DNA from: Pseudomonadota bacterium
GTDB lineage: Bacteria > Desulfobacterota > Desulfobulbia > Desulfobulbales > SURF-16
Direction of reading: 5' to 3'
NCBI GenBank assembly: GCA_018816555.1
Contig: JAHIVT010000086.1
Span: forward strand, 62,001-126,000
Length of the DNA stretch: 64,000 nucleotides
The notes under the pieces were generated by a model, which saw only the letters and a program-made list of their open reading frames with translations, had not been told where the DNA came from and made no database searches. Below are positions 53,480 through 62,312 of the stretch, piece by piece. Position 1 is the stretch's first letter; each line of letters opens with the position of its first letter. The position numbers were made by a program, and so were the translations under genes.

Positions 53480-54304
53480 CTACTTTTCTGTCCCGATTTT
53501 GTCCAGGAAATCCTCCAGACCATTTTTGTATCTGACGGCGGAAAGGAGAAAGCCTGCATTGTGGTTGCCGCTGATCTGCAGAAATGTTTTCGGTGCATGG
53601 GCTGCGGCAAAGAGTCTGCGTCCGTGACTGAAGGGGACAATGTCATCATCAGGGCTGTGAATAATGAGCAGGGGGCATCTTATTTTGCTGACAGCTGTCT
53701 CGGTGTTGTATTGAAACCGGCAGAGCAGACGGCCCGGGAAAAAAGGGTACATGGCCGCGGCCATGTCTTTAGCCGAGGTAAAGGTGGATTCGAGGATGCA
53801 GGCCCGTGGCTCTTTTCTGCTGCACAACCTGGCGGCTATGGCCCCGCCCAGGGACCGGCCGAAAACGATGATCTGCGAGGGAGTGATTTTTTCCCTGCTG
53901 ACCAGATAGTCCCAGGCCGCCTCAACATCGAGGTAGGTGCCTGCTTCAGACGGTGTTCCCTCGCTTTTTCCGTAACCCCGGTAATCAAAAATAAAGGTGG
54001 AATAGCCCAGCCGGTGGAAGATGTCAATGGTCTCCAGGCGGTGGGAGATATTGCCGGCATTGCCGTGGCAGAAGAGGATGACGCCCTTGGCCTCGGCTGC
54101 CGGGATGAACCAGGCGTCCAGGTTGACATTGTCAGCTGTGGCAAAGGTGACAGACCGGTACTTGAGGCCCAGTTTTTCCGGGGTGGAGAAAATGGTGGGG
54201 TCCGGAAAATAGATGAAGCGTGACTGGTTGACGAACAACGTGGCCCCGAAACAGACATAAACAGCGGCGAAAAGAAGCGCCAGCGACAGCAAGGTCTGAA
54301 ACAT
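53480..54304 (-). CDS. Membrane-anchored alpha/beta hydrolase
   Basis: A 274-aa protein. An N-terminal membrane anchor (about 3-24) precedes an alpha/beta-hydrolase fold: oxyanion-region FCHGNAGNIS, FDYRGYGKSEGTPSE, nucleophile elbow GRSLGG, acidic residue in HSPDDDIVPF, and a late His in GNHNAGF. It belongs to the group of BEM46/YfhR-like lipases or peptidases of unknown substrate. The start is 13 bases beyond the stop of the Ser/Thr kinase gene, so the two are in one operon. Confidence 0.88.
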   Translation of the reverse strand: MFQTLLSLALLFAAVYVCFGATLFVNQSRFIYFPDPTIFSTPEKLGLKYRSVTFATADNVNLDAWFIPAAEAKGVILFCHGNAGNISHRLETIDIFHRLGYSTFIFDYRGYGKSEGTPSEAGTYLDVEAAWDYLVSREKITPSQIIVFGRSLGGAIAARLCSRKEPRACILESTFTSAKDMAAAMYPFFPGRLLCRFQYNTETAVSKIRCPLLIIHSPDDDIVPFSHGRRLFAAAHAPKTFLQISGNHNAGFLLSAVRYKNGLEDFLDKIGTEK

Positions 54305-54317
54305 TTTCTTGAGCTAC

Positions 54318-56162
54318 CTATCCCCTTGGCGCGCCACTTTTCAGCTTCTGCTGCCAGTACTCTTTGATGGACTGACCCATGTTGCCCACGCTTGAGTTAA
54401 CCGCCTTGCGCAACTCCTCGTCCATGTTGAGGGGGGTGAACTTGGCGGTGCCCGATGTCGGGGGGCCGGCCGTTGCGCCGGTTTCCATGTCAACGGCCCG
54501 CACCGTAAACGACACGGTGGTTAAGGTCTGCGACCTGCCGTAATACTGCAGGGGCATGGAGCCGGTCTGCTGGACCTGGGAGATGAGCACAATATTGGCG
54601 GACTGGCTGGGCACCAGCCGTTTGATGTCATACCAGGAGATGGGCAGGCTGCCCACCTGCATCTTTTCCATGAGCACCGGAATTTCAGCAACAGACGTGA
54701 CATGCAGGCCGCTGTTCGTCAGGGCGGCTTCGATATGGTTCTGGACAAAGGGAGCCAGGGTTTCGTCGCCTGAGACAATGGTCAGCACCACCGGAATGGT
54801 GGGCAGTGCGGCCTTTTTCTCCACCTTGGCTGTCCGTACAGGAGGTTCGGCAACGACAGCAGGGGGGGGAGCAATGGCGGATGAACTCTCTCTCTCCTGC
54901 CGGTCAACAGGAGCCCGTTGAGCGGTTTGTCCCGCCGCAGGTAAAGTTGCGGGTACAGACGCCGGGGGGGTGGCCTCCGGTGCTTGTCCGGCAGGTGACA
55001 GGTCGGTTGTTACCGTTGGAGTTTCCTGAGCAGGCATGGTTGCGGTTGCCGCAGGGAGCTGCTCCTCGCTGCTTTTTTCCTTAACCGTCATTTCCTGGGC
55101 CGGGGAAACCAGGGTTTCCTCGGCTGATTTTTCTTTTTTCATCCGGTGAAGCAAGGCGTCCACCGTCCACATGGACAGCAGGATGGCGATGATGATGCCG
55201 GCAGCCATGGCCAGCATTTTGGTGCGGTTGCCCTTTTCCTTTTGTTCAGGAACAGGGGGCGGAGGCACTGGTATGGGTATGGGCCGGGAGGTCGGGATTC
55301 TGCCGGTTACGGGCGGTACAATATGCAGTTGATCCATACAGGAAACAATGGCATCCGTCACCTCGGACGGTGTCTGGAAGCGCTGGTTGACATCCTTGGC
55401 CGTCAGTTTGTCGATCATCTCGCAGACCGGTTTGGGCAGGGAAGGATTGACCGTGGCGATGGGCCTGATGGGCTCGGTGATGATTTTTGCCACCACGGCC
55501 AGGGGTGATTCGCCGGTGACAGGCGGTTCGCCGGACACCATTTTGTAGAGCAGGGCTCCCAGGGAATAAATATCGCTGCGGATATCCAGTTTCGCGCCGC
55601 TGGCCTGCTCCGGCGAGGAGTATTCCGGGGTCCCCATGTACAGACCGGTCTGGGTGAGTTTGGCGTCGCCATCCTGAAAGTAGGCAATGCCGTAATCAGT
55701 GATCTTGATCCTGCCCACGGAATCAATCATGATGTTGGATGGTTTCAGGTCGCGGTGCACCACGCCCTTGGTTGCCGCCTCTTCAAGGGCATCGGCGATC
55801 TGCAGGGCAATGGGCAGGGCCTCCTCCAGGGGGATGGATTTCCTTTCCTTGAGGATCTGGCCGAGGTCCGTGCCTTTGACATATTCCATGGCAAAATAGT
55901 AAAGCCCGTTCTCCTCGCCATAGGAAAGGATATTGACAATATGCGGATGGCTGAGGGCGGCGACAACCTTTGCCTCTCTCTTGAACCGTTTAATGAATTC
56001 ATCATCGCCGGACAGCCTTTCAGAGAGAATTTTCAAGGCAACCATTCTGTTCAGGGAAAGTTCATGGGCCTTGTAGACAACGCCCATGCCGCCCCTGCCT
56101 AATTCCTTTTCCAGCTGGAATCCGCCAATTACGCTCCCGGTTTCAATCTGATTCAGCTTCAT
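54318..56162 (-). CDS. Transmembrane Ser/Thr protein kinase with CsgG/LpoB-like periplasmic C-terminus
   Basis: A 614-aa protein. An active-looking PknB-type kinase domain (about 15-275) has ELGRGGMGVVYKA, Lys44, HRDLKPSN with Asp138, and DYG at 156 in place of DFG. A Pro-rich linker, a single TM helix (about 315-337) and a long Ala/Pro/Thr-rich spacer (about 345-455) lead to a C-terminal domain of about 150 residues (PVVLTIVSGDETLAPFVQNH, VSFTVRAVDMETG). That pattern recalls CsgG/LpoB-type domains, as in the divergently placed neighbour gene; the assignment is tentative. Probably senses an envelope signal and phosphorylates cytoplasmic targets. Confidence 0.9.
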   Translation of the reverse strand: MKLNQIETGSVIGGFQLEKELGRGGMGVVYKAHELSLNRMVALKILSERLSGDDEFIKRFKREAKVVAALSHPHIVNILSYGEENGLYYFAMEYVKGTDLGQILKERKSIPLEEALPIALQIADALEEAATKGVVHRDLKPSNIMIDSVGRIKITDYGIAYFQDGDAKLTQTGLYMGTPEYSSPEQASGAKLDIRSDIYSLGALLYKMVSGEPPVTGESPLAVVAKIITEPIRPIATVNPSLPKPVCEMIDKLTAKDVNQRFQTPSEVTDAIVSCMDQLHIVPPVTGRIPTSRPIPIPVPPPPVPEQKEKGNRTKMLAMAAGIIIAILLSMWTVDALLHRMKKEKSAEETLVSPAQEMTVKEKSSEEQLPAATATMPAQETPTVTTDLSPAGQAPEATPPASVPATLPAAGQTAQRAPVDRQERESSSAIAPPPAVVAEPPVRTAKVEKKAALPTIPVVLTIVSGDETLAPFVQNHIEAALTNSGLHVTSVAEIPVLMEKMQVGSLPISWYDIKRLVPSQSANIVLISQVQQTGSMPLQYYGRSQTLTTVSFTVRAVDMETGATAGPPTSGTAKFTPLNMDEELRKAVNSSVGNMGQSIKEYWQQKLKSGAPRG

Positions 56163-56349
56163 TTGCCGTTCCCTTTATGTCAAAAGATATCCGAACAACA
56201 GCACCACGCTAGAAAAAATTATAACAGATTTGATCGCAAAATCCTTTACAAATGAAGCAAATTAATAGAAAAAGAAAGCAAAATGTATTATTAATTTTGA
56301 GTTGTTTTGGGGTGATGTTCTTTTTTCTTTTATTTTATGAGGGGGCCAG

Positions 56350-57372
56350 ATGATGAAATTGCAGCTCAGTTTGGCAGTGTGTCTTGTTTTTCTTGCTTCA
56401 ATGCTATCGCTTGCCGGTTGTGTAACACCCGGCACCACTGCCACGGTGACGTCCGGACAGGGTGGTCCGGATATCGGCCAGGCCCAGGCGGAAGCCTATA
56501 ACGGGCCCAAGGCCAGGATTGCCGTGGCACGCTTCAAGGATAAAACGGGTAAAGGCTGGTGGACCGGCGGCGTTGGTGACGGCATGGCTGATCAGCTGAC
56601 CACCGCCCTGTTCAACACCAACCGCTTTATTGTTCTGGAACGTGCGGCTCTGGAAGATGTGCTGACCGAACAGGACCTGGGGGCCTCCGGCAGGGTGCGG
56701 GCGGATACTGCCGCCGAGATCGGCCAGATCGAGGGCGCTGAACTGATGGTCGTTGCCGCGGTTACGGAATTTGAAGGCGCCGCTTCCGGTGCCAGCGGTG
56801 GACTGGGCGGCGGAGCCGCCGGGATTATCGGCGGTCTGCTGGGCGGCTTTCAAAAGTCCCATATGGCCATCGACATGCGCATCATCGATTCAAAGACCTC
56901 CCGCGTTCTTGCCGCCACCAGTGTTGAAGGAGAGGCCACCGATGTTAATCTTGGCGGACTGTTAGGCGGTTATGGCGGTTCCGGTGCCCTGGTGGGCGGT
57001 CTTTCCGGCTGGAAGAACACCCCGACGGAAAAGGCGCTGAGGATCTGCATCCAGAAGGCAGTGGATTTCATCGTCACCAAAACCCCTCAGACCTATTATC
57101 ATTACGGGGCCCAGCCGGCTGCCGCTCCCGCCCCTGCTCCGGCAACATCCTATCAGGCCCCTGCCGGGGCATCCTCCGGTGAAATGGTTGTGGTCGTGCC
57201 TGAGTCCCTGAATGTCCGCAGCGGCCCCGGAGAAAATTTTTCCGTTGTCTTCTCCGCCAAAGGCGGTGACCGTTTATCCGTTCTGGAGAAACAGGACAAG
57301 TGGCTTAGAGTCAAAGCCCAGGACGGCAAGGAAGGCTGGACTGCCGGCTGGCTGACATCGCCGGTGCATTAA
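56350..57372 (+). CDS. CsgG-family lipoprotein with C-terminal SH3 domain
   Basis: A 340-aa exported lipoprotein. The signal peptide ends in LSLAGC with Cys24 as the lipidation site. A CsgG/HfaB-like domain (about 50-235) shows ARIAVARFKDKTG, GDGMADQLTTALFNTNRFIVLERAALEDVLTEQ and MRIIDSKTSRVLAA. An Ala/Pro linker leads to a bacterial SH3 domain (about 277-340, LNVRSGPGENFSVVF), which usually binds peptidoglycan. CsgG proper forms outer-membrane pores, but many relatives are periplasmic or outer-membrane assembly factors. Two ATGs in a row follow GAGGGGG; the second gives better spacing. Divergent from the Ser/Thr kinase gene. Confidence 0.85.
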   Translation: MMKLQLSLAVCLVFLASMLSLAGCVTPGTTATVTSGQGGPDIGQAQAEAYNGPKARIAVARFKDKTGKGWWTGGVGDGMADQLTTALFNTNRFIVLERAALEDVLTEQDLGASGRVRADTAAEIGQIEGAELMVVAAVTEFEGAASGASGGLGGGAAGIIGGLLGGFQKSHMAIDMRIIDSKTSRVLAATSVEGEATDVNLGGLLGGYGGSGALVGGLSGWKNTPTEKALRICIQKAVDFIVTKTPQTYYHYGAQPAAAPAPAPATSYQAPAGASSGEMVVVVPESLNVRSGPGENFSVVFSAKGGDRLSVLEKQDKWLRVKAQDGKEGWTAGWLTSPVH

Positions 57373-57411
57373 GCGAAAGCGGGCTGGAATCCGCGTCTGA
57401 AAATCTTTTTT

Positions 57412-57480
57412 CACCACAGAGCACACAGAGATCCCCGAGGATTTTTTTATTTCAGTGAGTGAACTCTGTGCTCATTGTGG
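57412..57480. repeat. CACAGAG-type dispersed inverted repeat, copy 1
   Basis: Left arm CACCACAGAGCACACAGAG, right arm GAACTCTGTGCTCATTGTGG. A related copy lies at 61940-62020. Located between the CsgG-type gene and amrS. Confidence 0.75.
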
Positions 57481-57508
57481 TAAGTTTTTAGAGGGGACTG
57501 GAGGTGGC

Positions 57509-58522
57509 CTACTTCCAGATCCCCTCAATTTTTTCCTTGCAGGCAGGACACTTTCCGTCGACCATGTTGTTCTTTCTGATGCTGAAGCCGTAGCGGGTGA
57601 TCAGTTCCATGCGGCAGGAGGGGCAATAGGTGTTCTCTCCCCCTTCTCCGGGGATATTTCCCTCATAGACAAAGCGCAACCCCTCCTCCAGGCCGATTTC
57701 TCTGGCCCTGCGCAGGGTGCTCGCCGGTGTGCGGTCCCTGTCCATCATCTGAAAGGTCGGGTAAAAGGCGGTCACGTGCCAGGGAATGGCAGGATCCACG
57801 CTTTTGAGAAAGCGGGCCACCTCCCGCAGTTCCTGGCCGGAATCGTTCAGGCCCGGGATGATCAGGGTTGTCACCTCCACCCAGACGCCCAGTTCTCGCA
57901 TGAGACGCACATTGTCCAGCACAGGCTGCAGACGCGCCTTGCATACCTTTTTATAGAAACTTTCGGTAAAGGCCTTGACGTCGATGTTGATGCCGTCCAG
58001 TACCGGCGCCAGATGACGGGTGACATCCGGTGACATATAACCGTTGCTGACAAAGATATTCCTGATACCCCTCTCGCGGGCCAGCACGCAGCAGTCATAG
58101 GCAAATTCATAGAAGATGGTGGGTTCCACGTAGGTATAGCTGATACTCCGGCAGCCATTTGCCGCGGCATCCTCAACCACGTCTTTGGGATTGGCCGGCT
58201 GGCCGATGATCGCCCCGCCCTGCATGCGGGGGTACTGGGATATCTGGTAGTTCTGGCAGTGCAGGCAGCGGAAGTTGCAGCCCACGGTGGCTATGGAATA
58301 GGACGAAGAGCCGGGCAGAACATGAAACATCGGTTTTTTTTCGATGGGATCAATGTTTTGCGATACCAGTCTGCCGTAGATGAGACTGAAGAGGGTACCG
58401 TTCCGGTTTTCCCTGACCCCGCAGATTCCCCGTCCCCCTTCTCTGATGTGACAATGGTGATTGCAGAGATCGCAGATCACCTCGTTATCCTCAGCGGTAT
58501 GATAAAAAAGGGCATTCTTCAT
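57509..58522 (-). CDS. amrS: AmmeMemoRadiSam-system radical SAM enzyme
   Basis: A 337-aa radical SAM protein. The N-terminus ICDLCNHHCHIREGGRGICGV and cluster motif GCNFRCLHCQNYQIS are diagnostic of the AmrS family (formerly PflA-like). The C-terminus has additional CPSC and CPAC pairs, a probable metal site. The family co-occurs with AMMECR1 and Memo proteins, whose genes are not in this window; the reaction is not established. GGGAGG lies just before the ATG. A broken CBS-domain gene ends 10 bases upstream on the same strand. Confidence 0.92.
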   Translation of the reverse strand: MKNALFYHTAEDNEVICDLCNHHCHIREGGRGICGVRENRNGTLFSLIYGRLVSQNIDPIEKKPMFHVLPGSSSYSIATVGCNFRCLHCQNYQISQYPRMQGGAIIGQPANPKDVVEDAAANGCRSISYTYVEPTIFYEFAYDCCVLARERGIRNIFVSNGYMSPDVTRHLAPVLDGINIDVKAFTESFYKKVCKARLQPVLDNVRLMRELGVWVEVTTLIIPGLNDSGQELREVARFLKSVDPAIPWHVTAFYPTFQMMDRDRTPASTLRRAREIGLEEGLRFVYEGNIPGEGGENTYCPSCRMELITRYGFSIRKNNMVDGKCPACKEKIEGIWK

Positions 58523-58532
58523 GGTTGCCTCC

Positions 58533-58697
58533 CTATGGTCTCAGTTTAATTTCCTGCTCCTGGCCGCGGATTGCCGCTTTGGCAAGCAATGACAGCTCTT
58601 CGGAAAGAAGTTCAAGAACATCGTCAATGGCGAGAATTCCTTCAAGGCCGCCCTCGTCGTTTACCACCGGCAGGCGCCGGATGCCCTTGGTCCTCAT
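58533..58697 (-). pseudogene. 5'-truncated CBS-domain gene remnant
   Basis: An open stretch of 54 codons beginning MRTKGIRRLPVVNDEGGLEG and continuing ILAIDDVLELLSEEL, the second half of a CBS motif, then a normal end. Upstream is AT-rich sequence with stops and no trace of the first CBS domain. CBS proteins normally have two motifs (about 130 residues or more), so most of the gene is missing. It ends 10 bases before amrS, implying a former operon. Confidence 0.7.
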
Positions 58698-58876
58698 TTT
58701 TAACAAATATTATACTCTTTCTTGCTTTTGGAAAGAGCGAGAATTTATATTTTTATTGGTCAGAGGGCCATATGACTGCGATGTTTCTCTTTGCTTTTAT
58801 TTACTCCGGCTTTATTCTCTGTTAAAGTGAGTCACATATTGGAAAAATAGTCACTACCATTAATCTCGAGCCGCCG

Positions 58877-60769
58877 ATGAAAATTAAATTTGCTGATTAT
58901 ATTAAGGAACATGTCATCCTTGGGGACGGCGCCTTCGGCACCTATCTCTATGAGAAGGGGATTGATTTCGGCAGAAATATCGACCTGCTTAATCTGAAAA
59001 ATCCCGAGTTGATCTATTCGGTCCACGAGGAATATATTCGTGCCGGCAGTCAGCTGATTGAAACAAACACCTTCGGGGCCAACAGTTTCAAACTGCAGAA
59101 GGCGGGCAAGGAAGAGCAGGTTGGTGAAATCAATCTGGCCGGGGCCCGGCTGGCGGTCAAGGCTGCCGGCCATGAGGTTTATGTGGCGGGCTCTGTGGGG
59201 CCAACCGGGGTGGAATTCCCCATGATTTCCGGGGAGATCACCCTGGACGATATCAAGGCATCTTTTGCCGCCCAGATCAGCGCCCTGGTGGAAGGTGGGG
59301 TAGATCTGCTGATTCTTGAAACATTCACCCATCTGGAAGAGATCCTGCTGGCCATTGAGACCGCACGCCAGGTGGGCAGCGGTCTGCCCATTGTCGCCCA
59401 GATGGTCTATCCCTCCCAGGGTGGGACGGCCCGTGGTGTCGATGCCCTGACCTGCGCCAGGGCCGCCCTGTCGGCCGGGGCGATGGTGGTGGGCACCAAC
59501 TGCGGCCGGGGGGTGGACGCCATGTCAATGGCCATTGGCCATCTCCTGCCCCTGGCTGAAGAGCATGTGCCGCTTTCAGCCTTTCCCAATGCCGGCCTGC
59601 CCGAGGTCATGGGCCATCGTATGGTCTATCCTGCCCAGCCATCCTATATGGCCAGACGGGCGGCGGAGATGCTGAAAATGGGGGTGCGCCTCATCGGCGG
59701 CTGCTGCGGGACCACCCCGGCCCATATCCATGAGTTCAGGAAAACACTGAAACTGCGTCATAAAAAAGGGCTAAGCTCCGTCACGGTTTCCGCGTCTCCC
59801 CAGGAAACCGCCGCTGCGGCGCCTGCTGCCATGAAAAAGATCGGCCGGGGCGCCTTTCTGGACAATTTGCAACCGGGCAGACTGCCCGTGCTGGTCGAGC
59901 TTGACCCGCCCACCCATCTTGATATCGACAATGTACTGGTCGGCGCCCGCTCACTTGCCGCAAGCGGGGTGGATGCCGTCACCCTGGGTGAGAATCCCCT
60001 GGCCATCCTGCGGGCCGGCAATATCGCCCTGGCCCATCGTATCCGCGAAGAGGCCGGTGTCCAGGTGGTGATGCATCAGACCTGTCGGGATCAGAATGCC
60101 CTCGGCCTGCAGGCCCACATCATGGCCGCTCATATCCTGGGGATTGAGGCCATCCTGGCAGTGACAGGCGATTCTGCCAGTCTGACGGATCAGCCCGGCG
60201 TCAGCGGCGTTTTTGATGTCAATTCCCTTGGGCTGATCCGCATGATCAGTCAGTTCAACCAGGGACTGAATATGGCCGGACGCTCGGTCAAATTGCCTAC
60301 GCGATTTTCCATCGGCGCAGCCTTCAGTTTCAACAATGCCAATCCGACCCTGCAGATTACCCGGCTTGAACGCAAGGCAGCCCAGGGAGCCCATTTTGTC
60401 ATGACCCAGCCCCTGTTTACCAAGAATGAGGTGGAGGCCATGGTGGAGCGGACCAGCCACCTGAACCTGCTGATCTTTCCTGGAATTTTTCCTTTGATCT
60501 CCGCTCGGAACGCCGATTTCCTCCATAATGAGGTGCCCGGCATATCCATTCCGGCGGAGATTCGCAAAAAATTGTGGAGTTATGAAGATGTAGCCGATCA
60601 GCGTAAGGCGGCCATGGAATTCACGGAAAAGCTGGTGGCGGATCTTGCCCCCTTTGTCGATGGCCTGTATCTGATCAGTCCTTTGAACAAGTGGGAGATT
60701 GCCGAGAAATTTGTCAAACAGATCAGACAGGCGGGCTGGCAGGGAAGCGGCCGGGCGGCTGTCAGATGA
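58877..60769 (+). CDS. Bifunctional homocysteine S-methyltransferase / methylenetetrahydrofolate reductase
   Basis: A 630-aa fusion. Residues about 1-295 are a homocysteine methyltransferase barrel with LGDGAFGTYLYEKG, ETNTFGANSFKL and the zinc-binding cysteines in GTNCGRG and GGCCGTTPAHI. Residues about 320-620 are a MetF-type barrel with VLVELDPPTHLDIDN, HQTCRDQNALGLQAHIMAA, LAVTGD and FVMTQPLFTKNEVE. Together they could move one-carbon units from methylene-folate to methionine. Full length with no broken motif. No clear ribosome-binding site precedes the ATG. Confidence 0.95.
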   Translation: MKIKFADYIKEHVILGDGAFGTYLYEKGIDFGRNIDLLNLKNPELIYSVHEEYIRAGSQLIETNTFGANSFKLQKAGKEEQVGEINLAGARLAVKAAGHEVYVAGSVGPTGVEFPMISGEITLDDIKASFAAQISALVEGGVDLLILETFTHLEEILLAIETARQVGSGLPIVAQMVYPSQGGTARGVDALTCARAALSAGAMVVGTNCGRGVDAMSMAIGHLLPLAEEHVPLSAFPNAGLPEVMGHRMVYPAQPSYMARRAAEMLKMGVRLIGGCCGTTPAHIHEFRKTLKLRHKKGLSSVTVSASPQETAAAAPAAMKKIGRGAFLDNLQPGRLPVLVELDPPTHLDIDNVLVGARSLAASGVDAVTLGENPLAILRAGNIALAHRIREEAGVQVVMHQTCRDQNALGLQAHIMAAHILGIEAILAVTGDSASLTDQPGVSGVFDVNSLGLIRMISQFNQGLNMAGRSVKLPTRFSIGAAFSFNNANPTLQITRLERKAAQGAHFVMTQPLFTKNEVEAMVERTSHLNLLIFPGIFPLISARNADFLHNEVPGISIPAEIRKKLWSYEDVADQRKAAMEFTEKLVADLAPFVDGLYLISPLNKWEIAEKFVKQIRQAGWQGSGRAAVR

Positions 60770-60873
60770 ATGAAGCCTTCCTGATCCTGCCCGAGTTAGG
60801 CAATCTCTCGGACAGCGAGGCAGACCCGGCTCGCTGCATTTTGCAGTAAATTTCTCTTTTCCCGGCGGAAACG

Positions 60874-61455
60874 ATGCAGAAGAAAAGAATTCTTATTGTT
60901 GATGACGAGAAAATTATTCTGAGAACCCTGAGCTGGGGCCTGGGTAATCATGGATATGACGTGGACACGGCCGAAAGCGGCGAGGAGGGACTCGCCAAGC
61001 TGCAGCATGGTTCCTACAATCTGCTGCTCAGTGACCTGCTCATGGACGGCATGAGCGGCATTGACCTGCTGAAAGGCGCCAGAGCGATCAATCCGGATAT
61101 GGCGGTCTGTCTGATCACCGGCTACGCCGATCTTACTTCGGCTATTGATGCCCTGCGACTGGGGGCGGATGATTATCTGGTGAAGCCCTGCGATATGGAA
61201 GAGCTGTTGCTTCGCGTGCAGAGTGCCCTGAAAAAAGAGGATTTGCGTAAGAAGGTCAGATATTTTGAAAAAATTCTGCCGGTTTGCGCGGTCTGCAAAA
61301 AGATCAGAGATGATGCCGGCAAAGAGCCTGGTGAAGGTGAATGGATCAGCCTGGAACAGTATCTGCGCCGTAAAACCGGGGTGGAAATACGGCACGCTTA
61401 CTGTGTCAAGTGCGCCCGGCAGGTTGAGGATAACTCACAGGTCAGTGATGAGTGA
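60874..61455 (+). CDS. Response regulator with CxxC-containing tail
   Basis: A 193-aa protein with a receiver domain (about 4-120; DDE near residue 10, phospho-acceptor Asp54 in LLSDLLMDGMSG, Lys in YLVKPCDME). Its C-terminal tail has PVCAVCKKIRDD and later YCVKCARQ, a probable zinc knuckle shared with the regulator at 7691-8314. There is no output domain. Its last 14 bases overlap the 3' end of the opposite-strand gene at 61442-61840. No adjacent kinase. Confidence 0.88.
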   Translation: MQKKRILIVDDEKIILRTLSWGLGNHGYDVDTAESGEEGLAKLQHGSYNLLLSDLLMDGMSGIDLLKGARAINPDMAVCLITGYADLTSAIDALRLGADDYLVKPCDMEELLLRVQSALKKEDLRKKVRYFEKILPVCAVCKKIRDDAGKEPGEGEWISLEQYLRRKTGVEIRHAYCVKCARQVEDNSQVSDE

Positions 61456-61840
61456 CCTGGTGGAGAAAAGAGATTTGCTCAAGCAGCTGCGTTTTGAGCT
61501 TGCCATCGCTCACTATGCTGATCAGCTCGTCAAGCTGTTCACTGATGAGTTGTGGGCGGTGGGCTACCGGATCCGACAGGTGCCGGGCGGCTGCTGATTC
61601 AAGTATTTCCGTGACAAGAATATCGCCGGCCAGTTCGAAATTTTCCTTGTCCTGCAGCAGGACGGCGGCCCAGAGCAGATGGCGGGCCGGAGGGTTGATT
61701 TTCGTATCCTGGGGCCAGAACAGATAGGGCTGTCTGAGGATAGCCATTTTTTTTACTATTGCGGCCCGCAGTCTTGCTTTGAGAGGGGGTTCTTCAGGCA
61801 GCTGGTTTTGCCGCAGGGCATGAATCATGTCGCTGAACAT
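61442..61840 (-). CDS. Conserved-looking hypothetical protein
   Basis: A 132-aa, helix-rich, Leu- and Ala-rich cytoplasmic protein with no domain I recognise. Codon composition resembles the neighbouring genes, and it overlaps the response regulator tail-to-tail by 14 bases. The ATG at 61840 has no ribosome-binding site. A tiny frame at 61851-61877 (MATHKHNS-stop) with an excellent GAGGAG site lies 10 bases before it and could be a coupled leader. A genuine but weakly expressed gene is likely. Confidence 0.6.
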   Translation of the reverse strand: MFSDMIHALRQNQLPEEPPLKARLRAAIVKKMAILRQPYLFWPQDTKINPPARHLLWAAVLLQDKENFELAGDILVTEILESAAARHLSDPVAHRPQLISEQLDELISIVSDGKLKTQLLEQISFLHQVTHH

Positions 61841-61939
61841 ATTTGCGCTATCAAGAGTTGTGTTTGTGCGTTGCCATCCTGATCCTCCTCGTTGGCATTC
61901 AGGAGTAAGGATTCAGAAATTTGTAAAAAGACTTTTTTT

Positions 61940-62020
61940 ACCACAGAGCACACAGAGATCATATGGAAATATCATTTATTACAGTTGGTTAACTCTGTGG
62001 GCACTGTGCTCTCTGTGGTG
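61940..62020. repeat. CACAGAG-type dispersed inverted repeat, copy 2
   Basis: Left arm ACCACAGAGCACACAGAGA (61940-61958), right arm ending TGCTCTCTGTGGTG (62007-62020). The arms pair almost fully around an AT-rich centre. Related to 57412-57480. Confidence 0.8.
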
Positions 62021-62063
62021 ATTTTTTTAATTTAATCCATTTATCCCGCAAGGAGAACAGTTA

Positions 62064-62225
62064 ATGAAATCATTTTTTAAAAAAATGGTCGTGATTGGCG
62101 CTTTAATTTCCTTAACCATGGCTCTGGTTGCCTGCAGCGAGGAAGGGACCGCGGAAAAGGCCGGCAAGGAGGTTGACAAAACCTTTAATTCGGTCAAGGA
62201 AAAGGTTCACGAAGCCACCAAATAA
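62064..62225 (+). CDS. Very small entericidin-like lipoprotein
   Basis: A 53-aa protein. The signal peptide (residues about 1-23, MKSFFKKMVVIGALISLTMA) ends with lipobox LVAC and Cys24. The remaining 29 residues are charged (EKAGKEVDKTFNSVKEKVHE), an amphipathic helix. AAGGAG sits eight bases before the ATG. The size and plan recall entericidin-type stress lipoproteins, but sequence identity to them was not checked. It lies beside the CACAGAG repeat. Confidence 0.7.
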   Translation: MKSFFKKMVVIGALISLTMALVACSEEGTAEKAGKEVDKTFNSVKEKVHEATK

Positions 62226-62312
62226 TATTTTTCCGATCAGACGGAATGAAGAAGTGAAGCAAAAAAAATCTGTTGCTTCGACTGTCTGTTCTCCTGAAAA
62301 CAGGGACGGCAA

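Noticed and set aside
57412..57480. CRISPR-like repeat
   Set aside because: Only two separated copies with inverted arms and no regular spacers or cas genes.
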